Notes under the pieces: model-generated
What the model was told of the DNA's origin: nothing
What the model saw: only the letters and a program-made list of their open reading frames with translations
Database searches by the model: none
Made by a program: the position numbers and the translations under genes
Shown here: in pieces, positions 13,450 through 25,829 of the stretch
Position numbering within the stretch: position 1 is the first letter of the stretch
Layout: each line of letters starts with the position of its first letter
Assembly: GCF_047948215.1 (NCBI RefSeq)
Contig: NC_134455.1
Location: 78,870,189-78,934,188, forward strand
Origin: Lycorma delicatula
Lineage: Eukaryota; Arthropoda; Insecta; Hemiptera; Fulgoridae
Direction: 5' to 3'
DNA length: 64,000 nucleotides

Positions 13450-14065
13450 ATGGTTTTAAGCACGGAAGAAATGTTTTTTATTGTGGAAAATTATTTAACA
13501 ACTAAATCTTTTATTTTGTGCCAAGAAGATTTTTAATTGCAGTTCCCGGATAAGAATGTATCAAATAAATATTCAATTCATCGTTTTCTAAAGAAATATA
13601 GTGGAACTGGTTCTGCTTGCAATCAGAGACAGCCGGAAACGTTCAGAACTTAATGACGAATCACTGGAAGCTGTAAGAGTAAGCTTTTGAATCTAACAAA
13701 TCCTCACGAACTAAAAACCTAACAAATCAGTATGAAAACTTGCGCAACAAAAAGAAATTTCTCTGTATAGTGCCGTTAAAGTTACCCGGCTACTTCACTT
13801 CAAGCTATACGGAATTTATGTATCATAAAAATTACAAACAGTTGATTATACTGCTAGGTTCCACTACTGTCAATGATTTAATCCGTTGTTCGGGAGAGCA
13901 TTAAAATGTTGGATAATGTATTTTTTACAGTTGAGGCTTAGTTTCATTTGAATGGTTATGATAATAGTCCGAATGATGACTACTAGAGCTCCAAAAATCC
14001 TCACGTCATCTACTGACGACCTATACACCCACATAAAATTGGTTTGTGGTGTACAATTTCCACAC
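13450..14065 (+). pseudogene. Transposase relic C, mariner-like with a DUF4817-type N-terminus
   Basis: A decayed DDE transposase. The ATG at 13450 opens MVLSTEEMFFIVENYL, then FPDKNVSNKYSIHRFLKKY and SGTGSACNQRQP. This matches the N-terminal helix-turn-helix often called DUF4817 in insect mariner-like transposases. A second in-frame block from 13906 reads MLDNVFFTVEA-stop-FHLNGY, then SSKNPHVIY and HPHKIGLWCTIS. The family has TDEAWFHL at this place, so the first catalytic aspartate is now valine and the tryptophan codon is a stop. A TAA after EDF and further stops break the N-terminal half. The second and third catalytic blocks are absent after about 14065. It is a different subfamily from the relics at 1517 and 19660. 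Confidence 0.75.
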
Positions 14066-14985
14066 CTTTATTTAATTACTTCCTACTTTACACAGTTTAC
14101 TCACCTGAGTGCAGTTTTTGATAGATAGCTGTATTTTCACTCTGTTATATACAAAATTCAGTAAATTTTAAAGAATATAAATATATTTTTCCATAAACAA
14201 AATTTAATAATAATATTTAAAACTAAAAAGATTAAAATCATTAAATATTTACTTTTTCTGTTTTTATGTAAAAATTTATCGAGTTATTATGCAAAAGCTA
14301 GATTATGAGTTAAAAGGAATGAGTTAAATTAAGATGTCTGCTAACTGAATAAAATTATTTTAAATAACTGACTAGAAATTATAATACAAAAATTATTCTT
14401 GCAAAGTAAGAATAAATATAAAGAAGTGATAATTTATAAGAAACAACTTTCAAGAATTATATGGACAAGTAAAAGTACTTTTAATGTATGTTATGTAAAA
14501 ATTAAACATCTTTTACCAATCGATAATCGTTTTTATATATCGTAAGCTTTTATAAGTTGTAATTTTTTTAAATACATTAGAATTTTCCGTCATCAACCGC
14601 TGAAACTTTATACTTCATGTTACTTTAAAAAAAAACTGTTTGTTACTGTACATCAAATATGTTAATGACTAGTTTAAAGCGTAGTTGCAAGGTTGTTGTA
14701 AAGAAGTTTGATAAAAATTTATTTGTATGTTTGTTTTACACTGTACATAAATATTTCTCCTAATAATTTATTTTATTTTATTTTTTTTAGTCGTTTGGGT
14801 CAATTAATAATATTTTTTTAATAAGCTGAATTGTAATCTGCGTAAGTTAAACTAAAATAAATGTTAACTTTCTGATCAGCATTTTTTATCGTATGGTGTG
14901 TATATATTTTATTCTTCTACTAAAACACACATGTAATTCTTATTATCACCTTACCTTATATTTGTCATTGGAATATTTTTTCCTA
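14066..14985. other. AT-rich intergenic DNA, nothing recognised
   Basis: It may include the decayed 3' part of the adjacent transposon, but I see no supporting motif. Confidence 0.55.
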
Positions 14986-15197
14986 CATGTTTCGCCGCAT
15001 CAATGTTTCAGCAATATTACGTAGTGGAAATTATCCAAATCACGTTTTGGTAGTATTGGACACAAAAAGAGGACACATAATAGCATGTCAAAATATTAAT
15101 ATTAAAGTATTTTTTTACAAAAAGCACGCAAAGTTGCCGTGTTACAATGCTCTGTAAGATCCCTGATGATGCTGATACATTGATGCGGCGAAACATG
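14986..15197. mobile_element. Fold-back (MITE-like) element with 28-bp inverted repeats
   Basis: Arms 14986-15013 and 15170-15197 are reverse complements with one mismatch, at 15007 against 15176. The outer 21 bp are perfect (CATGTTTCGCCGCATCAATG and onward). About 156 bp lie between the arms. There is no coding capacity. It could be a miniature inverted-repeat transposon or the end of a larger retroelement. I see no convincing target duplication. Confidence 0.75.
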
Positions 15198-15204
15198 ATA
15201 AATT

Positions 15205-15248
15205 CCTATGATAAATTTATGGTTTTTATCCTATGATAAATTTATGGT
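15205..15248 (+). repeat. Two-copy 25-bp tandem repeat
   Basis: CCTATGATAAATTTATGGT occurs at 15205-15223 and again at 15230-15248, immediately 3' of the fold-back element. Confidence 0.9.
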
Positions 15249-17780
15249 GAGACGATAATAAAAACTACACATACGTTTTTTAGTAAAAAATAAGAAATAA
15301 AATAGATATATCAATGTTATGCTTCAGATAATTACAGAATATTGATTTAAATGGATAAGCACCAAGTTATTTATTTTTTACTTTTTATCTCGATGGTGTC
15401 TTCAAATAAAATTTTAAATCATATCCTGTAAATCAAATAAATATTTTACGATTGTAATAATTTCAAGGAAAAATAATTGTGGTAAATTAATGAAATTTGA
15501 AGTCAAACAGATTAGTTTTTCATTACATTAAGAAAAAATTAACAAATTTCATAATTTATATTTACGAATATGCTTAAGTACTATTAGTATCTCAGCTAAA
15601 AAGGAAAAAAAATCATCCCATCAACAAAGAAATAATGATATTCACTAGTTCTAACCTTGTACCTCGTCACCTAACAAAATTATTTTTTTAGCTTAACACG
15701 GGGAAATACTTCGGGCAACGAAAAATGATCTTCATATGCTTTCGTTACCAGTTATAATAAATTATAATTTATAAACCAGTTCATCCATTTATAACGCGTT
15801 CATAATAACCCATCAATTTATTATAAATTATAAATAAAATTAGTAAACCCATCCATCTAAAGTCTCTTCCTAAAGTATTATCGTTCACTTCGGAGTTTTC
15901 GAACATATACCGAAGGTATAATTTTATTTGTAATCAAGTTTTAAAAAGTAAATTTTTAAAAATTATTTTAATTAATTTATGAATCACAAATAAAAAAAAA
16001 ATTAAAGCCGAGTTGAAAAATCGTTTTAATAAAAATCAGCTTTATAAACAAAATATTCTTGATGTTCCAATTACAAAAGATTGTAAATTATAATTACAAT
16101 ATTGTAAATTCATTTGTTTCTAGTTTCTTGAAGAATAGTCACAGATTTTATTGTGTTGTTGCATGTAAAGGATAAGTTATCCTTTCATTTGTAACTATAT
16201 TCGTATTGGATAATTTTATAAAATTGTGTTTTTTTTTAGTAATGTTTTACAAGCTTTAAAGAGCGAATGAAATTAATGAAATATTTGCTTAAAAGGGATC
16301 ATCTATAGAGAAAAAGTTGTAAGAGCAGTAAACAATTTTCTGAAAAATTAATTTCTTATTTAATTTTACCAAAAATGTTATTACTCACCTATTTCTTGAG
16401 GTATTAAACGATATTAATGAAATAAACATGAATTTTTGCATCTTTTCTAATTTGAACTGTTATAATCGCTTCTATTTTTGTTTATTAGTTATATATTTTA
16501 TTATAGTGATCTTTTCAAAGTTTTCTACAGTTTTCTTGATACTTTCTAAAGAATTCTTGGGATATTTTTTTAATTATCGTTGGAGTGTACATAATAATTA
16601 TTGGCGAAATCTGCTTGATGTTTATAATTATGTACGAGCGTGAATAAAATATTTATTTATAAATTAGTTCAGTATATTTATTGTTATAAAGTGGTGATAC
16701 CAGAAGGCACGTTAGACCATCAAAAAAGATCTAATTATGACCATAAATTTATAAATATAAGAAATATATAATATTAACAGAAAAAATGTACAGTAATTGT
16801 ACGAAATTTGTTTGAATAATATATTTTGACATTAATTTTTAAATAAATTTAAAGTATTTTGATTGCTGCAGCTAGAAGTAGGTGTAACGATATTTTTCTA
16901 TAAGATAAAAAAAAAAAATCAAGAAAAAATATTTTGAGATGTAACGCAGTATGTGATAATTGGGGGTAACCTTGATAAACAGTGCCAGCTTTGCCAGTGC
17001 AGTACTATTAATAGTGGATGTGGTCTCACCCGCGTACAATTCCCTTTCTCTCTCTATATATTCCCCCCTTCCAACACTCACACTTGTTCATTTTACATCA
17101 TTTAGTAACAATTCTCATGAATAATTTTTTTACACCTAAGGAAATATGAGTAATTTTTTTTTATCCTATATTTAAATATTTCCATACCAGGCCTACATAA
17201 TGATTTAAAACTGCGTAACTGTGACTCATAACTATTACAATATTTATTTATTATATTTATAAATAGAAAAACTGAGTAGTTAAACAAGAACCAGTTATTT
17301 AATTCTCAACTAAAAAAGTAACACTAAGACATTCAAAGTTAGTAACAAATACATTTTTGTTCGGTAAAACAATTATTATCATTTTTTTAGTTTAGTTCTA
17401 AATATATTAAATTAGATAAAAATTAAGAAAATTCTTATTTTAAAATATGAAGACTTATAAATCGGTAAGAAATTTATTCATTAAATGAATATAAAAAAAA
17501 TAACTTAAATGATTTAATTAAACCGAAATAAACATAATTCTATTTTATTATTACAGACGGGAATTATTAGCATTTGTATTCAAATTTATTATACTAAAAC
17601 CAAAAATTAATAAATAAATAATACATATATATTAAACTCATCATCTATAGAATTTTCTGTGGATATCCATGAATTTATCTGTACGTAGCTAAGTAGGATT
17701 AGCCTCTCATCCATTTGAGAAAATCTAAACAAAAAACTCTTTAAACTTAAAGAATATTTATAAAATTTAAAATTATTTAT
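15249..17780. other. AT-rich intergenic DNA
   Basis: No gene seen. A less AT-biased patch at about 16930-17095 ends in a pyrimidine-rich run and is unassigned. The short frames here are of a length expected by chance. Confidence 0.5.
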
Positions 17781-17784
17781 TACT

Positions 17785-18350
17785 ACCAGACCCGGCAGTG
17801 GTTCGCTATTGCTATATTTGACTAAGTATATAGATTAAATGAACACAATTGAAAATTTGATAAACATTAACATAATGAACAGTACGGAACTACACAAAAT
17901 ATAACTTTTCCCCTTTTACCCTTTCATTTCCCCCTTTCCTTTTTCCAAATTTTACTTTTCCCCTTTCCATTTTCTTTTTTCCATTTTCGTTTTTACAATA
18001 ATTCATTTCCCTTTCCCCTGTTTCCCATGTTTCCCCATTCTTCCCTTTTTCTCTCCTCCCCACCACTCTTTCCCTTATTTCCTTTTCCTCCTCCTTCCTT
18101 TCCCCCTTTCTTTTTTCTCCTTTCCCCTTTCCATTTCCTTTTCCCGCATTCCTTTTTCCCCTTTTTTCTTTTTTCACTTTTTCCTTTCTTCCCTTTTTAC
18201 CTTCTTACCTTTTACCTTTTTTGATTTTTCCCTTTACCGATTTTTCCCTATTTCCCTTTTCCAAATTTCCCATTTCTCTCTTTTTCCCCGCGTATAAATC
18301 GGTCCAGTAGTTTTTTAGTTTATAGTAGACACACATTTCGTAAACATTGA
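17785..18350. repeat. Polypyrimidine tract inside an unclassified repeat
   Basis: From 17904 to 18289 the plus strand is almost only C and T, in blocks like TTTTCCCC and CCTTTCC. The left flank holds ACCCGGCAGTGGTTCGCTAT. The right flank holds AAATCGGTCCAGTAGTTTT followed by ACACACAT, a phrase shared with the repeats at 24126 and 25960. The tract therefore looks like an expansion inside a transposon-like sequence. The two reading frames spanning it, one per strand, are open only because the skewed composition lacks stop codons. Confidence 0.85.
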
Positions 18351-19248
18351 AATGGAATCATAAAATATTTAATATAGCGTGTACTGCTCTTACGACCTGT
18401 TTTAAAAAAATAAATAAAATAGCGCTGTTTTTAAAAAAAAACATGTTTTTACCTGTCACAGGTGTGTCATCTAAGGTATACAAATAGTAGGTATATAAAA
18501 ACACGCGCGTATTCGAATGCAACGGTGAGTCAAAATTTCAATCGGTGAAGAACTTTCGAAGATTTAAGATTTTGAACAAACGAACATTTACATTTTTATT
18601 TACATAGATTTTATGATTGTACTGTATAACTTTGTTTTATTAATAAGAAGAACTGAGATGTTCCTACTTTAAAACAACAGATAAATTATAAATTTTAATT
18701 AAGTGTAAGTTTTAAAAATTATACACATATATATTATGAAAAACGTTCAGAATATTTATGAAAACTATAATTTATTAAAATTAGTTTGGGCTGTCCTGCA
18801 TTTTTGATGGACATTATCTATACAACATTTCTAGAGATCTTGTTATCTCAATTTCAGATCAAAATATTAAATTTTAGTGTTGCTGACCAATAGCAAATTC
18901 AATAGGACCGTGGTGTCCTACTGGTACATAAAGGTAATCAGAATGTTGATTTATATTTTAATTACATATTTATTATGTGGTGTTTGTGTTTTCATATGCA
19001 ATTTTTCCTAGATTTTAACTTTCCTGAACAAAATTTAACAATTCAATGTCGACATTTAAATGTTTACGACTGACTTACAGAAGAAATTCTAAGCATATTA
19101 CTTATATTTTCAGAAAAGAACGCTGAATGATATTTCAGAACTATAAACTGATTAAAATATCAAAACAAATAATGAATAAAAATATCAAAAATACTAGTTT
19201 TTTGATGCTAACAAACTAATTGAAACGACTAGGAAGTTTTTGCTTAGG
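18351..19248. other. AT-rich intergenic DNA
   Basis: No gene seen. TATATAAAAA at 18493-18502 is followed about 30 bp later by a donor-like CGGTGAGT, but no coding sequence supports a promoter and exon. Confidence 0.5.
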
Positions 19249-19530
19249 ACGGGGTTGGTCTTTCCAAGAACGCGTCTTCCTAAATCAGCTGATTTGTTGG
19301 ACGAGAGTTCCAGCGTTCAAGTCCTAGTAAAGTCAGTTTTTTATACGGATTTGAATAGTAGATCGTGGATACCGGTGTTCTTTGGTAGTTGGGTTTCAAT
19401 CAACCACACATCTTAGAAATGGTTGACTCTAAACTGTACAAGACTACACTTCATTCACACTCATACATATCCTCATTCATCTTCTGAAGTAATACCTGCC
19501 GGTGATTCCCGGAGGATAAACAGGAAAAAA
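19249..19530 (+). mobile_element. tRNA-derived SINE, copy B
   Basis: Nearly full-length copy of the family at 4811. The head CGGGGTTGGTCTTTCC covers box A, CAGCTGATTT follows, and box B is GCGTTCAAGTCC (19313-19324). Then come GTGGATACCGGTGTTC, GGGTTTCAATCAACCAC, GACTACACTTCATTC, CTTCTGAAGTAATACCTGCC and a tail ending GGAGGATAAACAGG plus an A run. The A-rich end fits LINE-mediated insertion. Target duplications are not clear. Confidence 0.85.
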
Positions 19531-19659
19531 GGTAGTTCATGTAAAAATATACAATACTATACAAAAATCATTTCAGTAATTTTCTAATTTAAAATCTGTC
19601 TAATAATAATATCGTAAATCTGTATATGAAACACACAATTCCTGCGTTAACTTCTAATA

Positions 19660-20580
19660 CAGAGTGATTCAAAAAGTATTGCACAAATTTAAAAGCATAT
19701 AAAAATTTACTTTGATAACTTACATATACTGTTGATGTCTCATTTCATAGAAAAACACATCAAGTTTTGACTCACGTAGTTCATTAGTACGGAATTCGGC
19801 CCCCAGTGTTACTAAAAATGGGTACATTACTGGTTCGAACGTGCTCGTAGTGTTTCGGTTTTATGATCTGCAATCGTAAAACTTAGTACGTAGTCCGACG
19901 AAACCAAATCGACGGGCATCACTTGAGACTGGCATTTCAGAAACGACTTTTTGGCAAGTATTACGTAAACGAATGCAATTTAAGTTATTCAAACTAACCG
20001 CGGTTTAAAAAATTACAAATGACGACAAAATTGCTCGGCTGCAGTTATTTGTGGCAATAATGAATCGAATTGCAGACAACGATACATTTTCAGACAATGT
20101 AATTTTTAGTAATGAGTTACGTTTCACATCAGTAGCAAGGTGAACAACCGTAACTGCCGAATATAGGGTAAGCGAAAACCCTCATGAAACTTTACAGCAC
20201 ATTTGTGGTAGCCCGCAGGTCAATGTTTTTCGTGTCCTAAGCAAACAAAGACGCTACGGCCCGTTCTCCTTCCAGGAAGCAACCTTAAATTTTATCGTTT
20301 AACTGGACATACTACAAACTTTTCTAATTCCTCAGTTATATGATGATGACCAAGATGGACGCTATTCCTATCTGCAAGGCGAGAGATCACCTCACTACCA
20401 CCTAGAAGTACGAAATTTTCTTGCTACTCTGTTCCCAGGTGTGGATCGTGAAGGTCAGTTGCATGGCCACCTCGCTCCCCAAATTTGACCCGCAGATAAA
20501 TTATAAACTTATTGAGATAAATTTATCTGAATAAATTTTTATGCGCTTTTAAATCTGTGAAGTTCTTTTTGAATCATCCC
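19660..20580 (+). pseudogene. Mariner-like element B with its transposase relic and inverted repeats
   Basis: The ends are still recognisable. The 5' end (about 19660-19710) has GAGTGATTCAAAAAG, ATTTAAAAGC and ATAAAAATTTA. The 3' end (about 20530-20580) has the same blocks reversed, with GGATGATTCAAAAAG on the other strand. A TA dinucleotide precedes the left end. Inside, the transposase reads SPTKPNRRASLETGISETT and WQVLRKRMQFKLFKL (from 19892), then VIFSNELRF, SENPHETLQH, YLQGERSPHYH and WPPRSPNLTRR before a stop. The family has SDE, QQDGAPPH and SPDL at these sites, so all three catalytic acidic positions are changed. The C-terminus after SPNL is missing. This is a dead copy; the inverted repeats alone could in principle be used by an active relative. 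Confidence 0.85.
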
Positions 20581-20585
20581 AAAGG

Positions 20586-23500
20586 ATATCATATAAAAAT
20601 ATACAGCTCGCTATCTCTATTCAGATAAAAAATTGTAGTAAATTGCTAATTTTTTTCTACAACCAAGATATAACAATAGAAATTATGTATAAATGTAAGC
20701 TGTTAATACAGCTAATTGTTTAGTATTACTATTTCCCTAGTAAGCAGAAGAAATAAGAATAATGCATTTCTTTTCAAAAAAAGAGATGTATTAATTTTTC
20801 TCTTCACATTATCTGTGAGTGTTTACGTGATTTAAAAATTTATTCATCAACCTCTTAGTAAAGCTTTTCTGTAATGTTTTAAAAACTAGAGGGTGACTTT
20901 AATGACATTTAATGAATTATTTTATCATTATCATTATTATTATTATTGTTGTTGTTTTTGTTGTTTTCCAAGTATTTATTACCGGGTAATATGTTAGAAT
21001 TTACTCGATAAATTTGAAAGAGAAAAATGAAACACAAAGGTTAAATTTACTCATAAGTTTAATGCATTTGGTAATTCAAACTTTTTATGAAAGTTGTTGA
21101 ATAAAATTTTGAACAGTTTTTTAGAACGTTTTTTAAATATCTTGGATGCAAGACCAGTGGGGTAAGCTGCATACTATACAGCCATATAAAAATATTAAAT
21201 ATATTATTTGATAAATTAATAATTTAATATTATATTTATTACTGTAAAATAAACAATTAATTAATTTAAAAAATATATATATAAGTAAAGAAATATATTA
21301 TGCAAGTTTTCTACAAGCTACTTAATCTATAAATATAAAAATTTCATATGATTTCATGCGCTACTTCAATTGCATTATGCGATGGCGATGTTCTCATAAA
21401 TCTAGAAAGAAATACCGGGTAGTCGAAATTTCATAAAAAAAAATCATAAAACTTTTATTACTTACTATATAAACTTTATTATATAAATTGTATCTCTGAT
21501 AAAATACGATAAGAGAGTTTTTTCTTTTAGTATAGTTAATATTTTATTTATTAATATTTTAAAAATTTATTAGATTAGAAAATTAAATTATTTAGTTTAT
21601 CATAAATAACATATTAAATAAAAAAAAAAAAACATAATTATAATTTAGGAAAACGTAATTATGTATTTTTCAGTGTTTCTAAATAATAGCCTATTTAAAT
21701 TAGAAATTTTTAAATTAATTTACAACAAACTAGAATTACGAGATTTACCGCGTAGCCTATTGGCCTATTGATTCATTAGATGTGTCTTATTCTATGTTAA
21801 TTCATTATGAATAATAAATTAAAAACAATTTTACCATTTTAAGGTCAAAATTAAATTAGCATACTCAAGAAAAAAAAAACAGAAGGCTCTCAATTTGACC
21901 CGTATATATTAATCGATTTTAAGAGTAAAATTATTTTTAACTAACTTCACAAGAAAGTTCTTAATTCGACCCACATGTTTTGTATACATTTTATTTTATT
22001 ATTTTTTTTTTTTTATTACAAAAATATATATTTTTAATGCTGACACTTCATCAGACTGATCTACTTCAATTAGACGAGACTTTTTTATATTTTAGAGACC
22101 ACCTTTTGATGGTCCCCTATAAATTTTTTACAAAAATAATATTGAATAAAAGATTAGGTACGATGGTAATATACGCGATAAGAAATATTTTTTTATATTA
22201 GTTTTTGTCTTCATCGTTACTTAATGCTGAATTTTTATAGCGTAATGATATAACACAAGTCATCTTATATTTCACAATTTTCACGCAAAACTCCAGGGAA
22301 ATTGATTTTGTATTTTACACGAATAAAAATAAAATAAAGCTATACATACATTTTTGTACTGTAAGAAGCCTTCTATCATTATCATTATTAGTTTGGTTCT
22401 GTATTTTCCTAACTAAATTGTTAGAAGATCCTGGTTTCTACCTTTTGGAACATTTTTTTCATATGGATAACGGTTTAAAATTAGATAAGCAAGAATTAAA
22501 AAAACAAAATTGTAATTTTTTACCAATTAAAAATAGTTGAAATTTAAAGAAATGCAAATTTATTGTTTTTTTTTTGTTTTATATGGTTTTATTTTTAAAA
22601 AATCGATCACAACAAGGAAAATAAATTATGTAGTTCATAACCAAATCATACACTTGTTTATTTTTTGGAGAAATAAAAGAAAAATTATTTACTTACAATG
22701 TAATTATTTTCCGCATTTTTGTTTCATAAAAATCGGTTAGAAAGTTTTCGAAACGTAGTTAAAAAAAAAAATTTAAGTGTTTATAACAAAGGTAAAAAGA
22801 AATTTATAAACTAAATCTATAAAATATTTTTGGAGTAAATTTAATTTACAATTCAGAAATTTAATCGGTAATATTATGAGGTTATTAAAAAAAAATCTAT
22901 TAAATCGGTTCTTTCTACAATCTTTACTTTCTTTTGCTGAAATTTTATTTCCTTTAAATAATTTCTCAATATCGATACTCCTTCGGGCAGGAGTAAAAAA
23001 GTCTGAATAAAAAATATCTGTATAGTAGAACATGAAGAAAGTAAATTTGTTTTTCTAACTTATATATATCAGTAATTACTTTGTAATAGACTGCTTGCTT
23101 TTAAAGAAAGTAGTACAACAATTACCTGGAAAAATCTTTATTAAAAAAAAAACCTGCAGCCTAGATTTTATTTCTTAATTAGGGGTGATATTAGATAGAT
23201 CATTATTGCGTAATTATTGATGACATGAATTATTAAAATCCGCATTCCATATTATTATCTCACAAATGTGAATTAGTGTAACAAAGAAGATTAGTGCGTC
23301 TCTTTCGTGCGGAAAGGAAGGGCTTCTCGAATTACTTCCTAGCCATTGCGCAGTTGTGAGTTTTATCACCACATCTTGACTTAGAGCTGTAATATATTTA
23401 TGGAAATTTGGGATGCAGTTGTTTATGGACACCAAATCAAATAATCATATATATTTAAATAAAATCTGGCAAAATATTGCATGACTTTTCCGAGTATAAA

Positions 23501-23718
23501 TAATACAAATTAAAATAGTTAGAGCCAAAAAAAGAAATAAATATATATTTTAGAAGTAGGCAATAATTATTAAGAAAAATGTCTCTAAAAATATTCTTGT
23601 ATAGGTTAAGCTTAACAATTTTGCTTAAATAAAGTTTTCTCTAAATCTAATCCCCCCATTCAGTAAAGGCAAAAATAAGAAAGAAAGGTTTTCAAAAAAG
23701 CCAGAACACAGTTGTAGG
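20586..23718. other. AT-rich intergenic DNA
   Basis: No gene recognised. An imperfect (ATT)n/(GTT)n run lies at about 20925-20970. The AT-rich frames of 60-90 codons in this interval show no family features. The stretch at 23214-23435 is less AT-biased but matches nothing I know. Confidence 0.5.
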
Positions 23719-24323
23719 ACTTTCCCGTCACACGGCTCTTTTCTGATGCACGGCTTACACAGAACATAATTTAAAAGATTTATCATTTTATTTAAATATA
23801 ACATTTTTCTACAACAGCTGAACGTCAGTGCTACACTAGCGCTCCTTGTGGTGACAGGGGGTACTATTGACTCAGTATACGCACTTAGCCACTAGATCAG
23901 TGCATATTTTGGGGTGGGGGTGCGAAAATATATTTTTTGCAAATATTATTCATTTTTAATTGTTAACAAATGTATCTAAGAAAAACAGCACCTTAATTAA
24001 TCGAAATCTCCAGATATTGAGGGTGACTTTGCTCTACAACCTCACCCCCTTGTCCTTTTAAGTTTTAAAAATTTAAAGGTATCAATACCACATATACGGC
24101 AGTAAACTTACCAAGTTTGATTAAAATCGGTCCTGTAGTTCTAGAGATATAAGGTGTGAGTCACCGAACACACACACCCATACATACAAACTTCCGGAAA
24201 ATTTCCATCCGGCTTTTTGGGTTCATAGGTATCAAATTGTCAAGATCCGGTGAAAACCGTATATGCCCAAATTGGACCGATTCAATACTTTCCCTTCTAA
24301 AGCTACAGCGCTGACGGGAAAGT
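23719..24323. mobile_element. MITE-like repeat with 12-bp terminal inverted repeats
   Basis: The ends ACTTTCCCGTCA (23719-23730) and TGACGGGAAAGT (24312-24323) are exact reverse complements. The 3' half (about 24010-24323) is shared with 25830-26170: AAATCGGTCC, GAGATATAAGG, CACACACCCATACATAC, AATTTCCATCCGG, TGTCAAGATCCGGTGAAAAC and ATATGCCCAA. No transposase is encoded. A target duplication is not evident, so the left boundary is less certain than the right. Confidence 0.65.
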
Positions 24324-25829
24324 AAAACAAAATTAAACAAATAAATATTTTTTTATGTTAATCAAATAAACATGAAAAAAGTATGTATTCTATATATAAA
24401 TAATCACGATACTTCTATTTCTTTCATATGTATATAATTGTTATTACATTGAAAAGCTAAATAAAATTTAAATTAAAAATTTATGATTTTTATTGTTTTA
24501 AATAATTTATATAATTAAATATAAATGTTATATTATTAAATTGTATGTATTTATTAAATATTTGTAAATTACCTTAACTACATAGAATAAATAAAAATAC
24601 CTTAGCTATAAAATATAAAATAAACATATTTAAAGCAGGAAATGGAACCGAGATATAAGATGAGAAACTAGGTGGATAGCAGGAAGGAAAGATTTAAGCT
24701 AGATGTGGAGAAATCAATTGGTGGATGACATCAAGATAGATGGAAAGCGTAGAAGAATGTAGTGGGGTTACGTTTGACAGACACCATTTGAAGATCTGTC
24801 TAAACGAAAAAAAAGTGGTTATTAAAAACTCATTGGTTTTGTAATTATAACATCTATTTGAACTGAGAACAGTTTAATTTATTTTATAACTAAATAATTA
24901 ATTAAAAATTTTAATTTTTAAAAGTAGAATGTATTATTCCGTTGTTATTAGTTAATTATAATAGTCTATTACTAATAAATAATGTATGTGACGTGAAATT
25001 ATAATTAATTAAAACCCAAGTAAATGCAGTTAATTTTAATTTTTTAAATGAGTGTAGGAATGACTTTTTTTGACAAATATGAAATGGGGATGATATTTTT
25101 TTAGTTTATTGTTGAACCATGATGATTGAATCATTTATAAAATTAGATTCCAGTAACAAATCATAATATTTACTTACATAATTGAAAAATTCAATTAGCA
25201 TAATATCAGTTTGTTATTTGCAATTTAGTGCAAATTAAAAAAAAAAAGTAATAATAATTCATCAATAATAATTAAATAATGAAAGGTATGAAATGGACCA
25301 TTCTAAAGTGAGGTTGAATCAATACCTATAACAATAGTTTTTAAATCCACATTAGAAACAAGTAGTTGTCTTTTGATAACAAAATTTAATGGATTTTTCA
25401 AGCAGATAAGATTGTTAAAAAAAAAAAAATGTTTTTTTCGTTTGTAGCGCGATGTATGCTGCTATAAAACCTATAGCTATAATGAGAAATGTACAGAACG
25501 GTAAAAAAACTGGTTTAAATTTTGTGCCTTAAGAAAAAAAATTTAACAAAAAATAAGATTTAAATAAAGTGTAAAAAATCTGAAAAAATTTTCTATTTAA
25601 GCATTTAATTAAATTGCCTACTTTTTATTTGAATAATTAAAAAAAAATCCAAACAATTTTTGTTTTATTTTGATATATTTTGACTTGAATTTGGTTTTAC
25701 AACTCTGGACACCGAGAACCAATTTTCTTCAGATGTGATAAGTTCTTCCCAGGTATCTCCAGGAAAAAAATGTCGTAAAGTTTTTCAAAAATTGGAAAAA
25801 GGGATAGTATGTTTTGACCGAAATAAAAT
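24324..25829. other. AT-rich DNA with a possible LINE tail fragment
   Basis: At about 24700-24765 the plus strand reads MWRNQLVDDIKIDGKRRRM followed by a stop. This resembles the C-terminal segment of RTE or CR1-like LINE proteins (WRNxxVDDIxxxAGxxW). It is too short to be sure. The rest shows nothing. Confidence 0.4.

Noticed and set aside
17890..18224. Two overlapping frames of 95 and 65 codons, one Lys/Glu/Gly-rich, one Pro/Phe-rich
   Set aside because: Both run through the C/T tract, which lacks stop codons because of its composition.
18493..18535. TATA box followed by a splice donor
   Set aside because: No initiator and no coding sequence; such motifs are frequent by chance in this composition.
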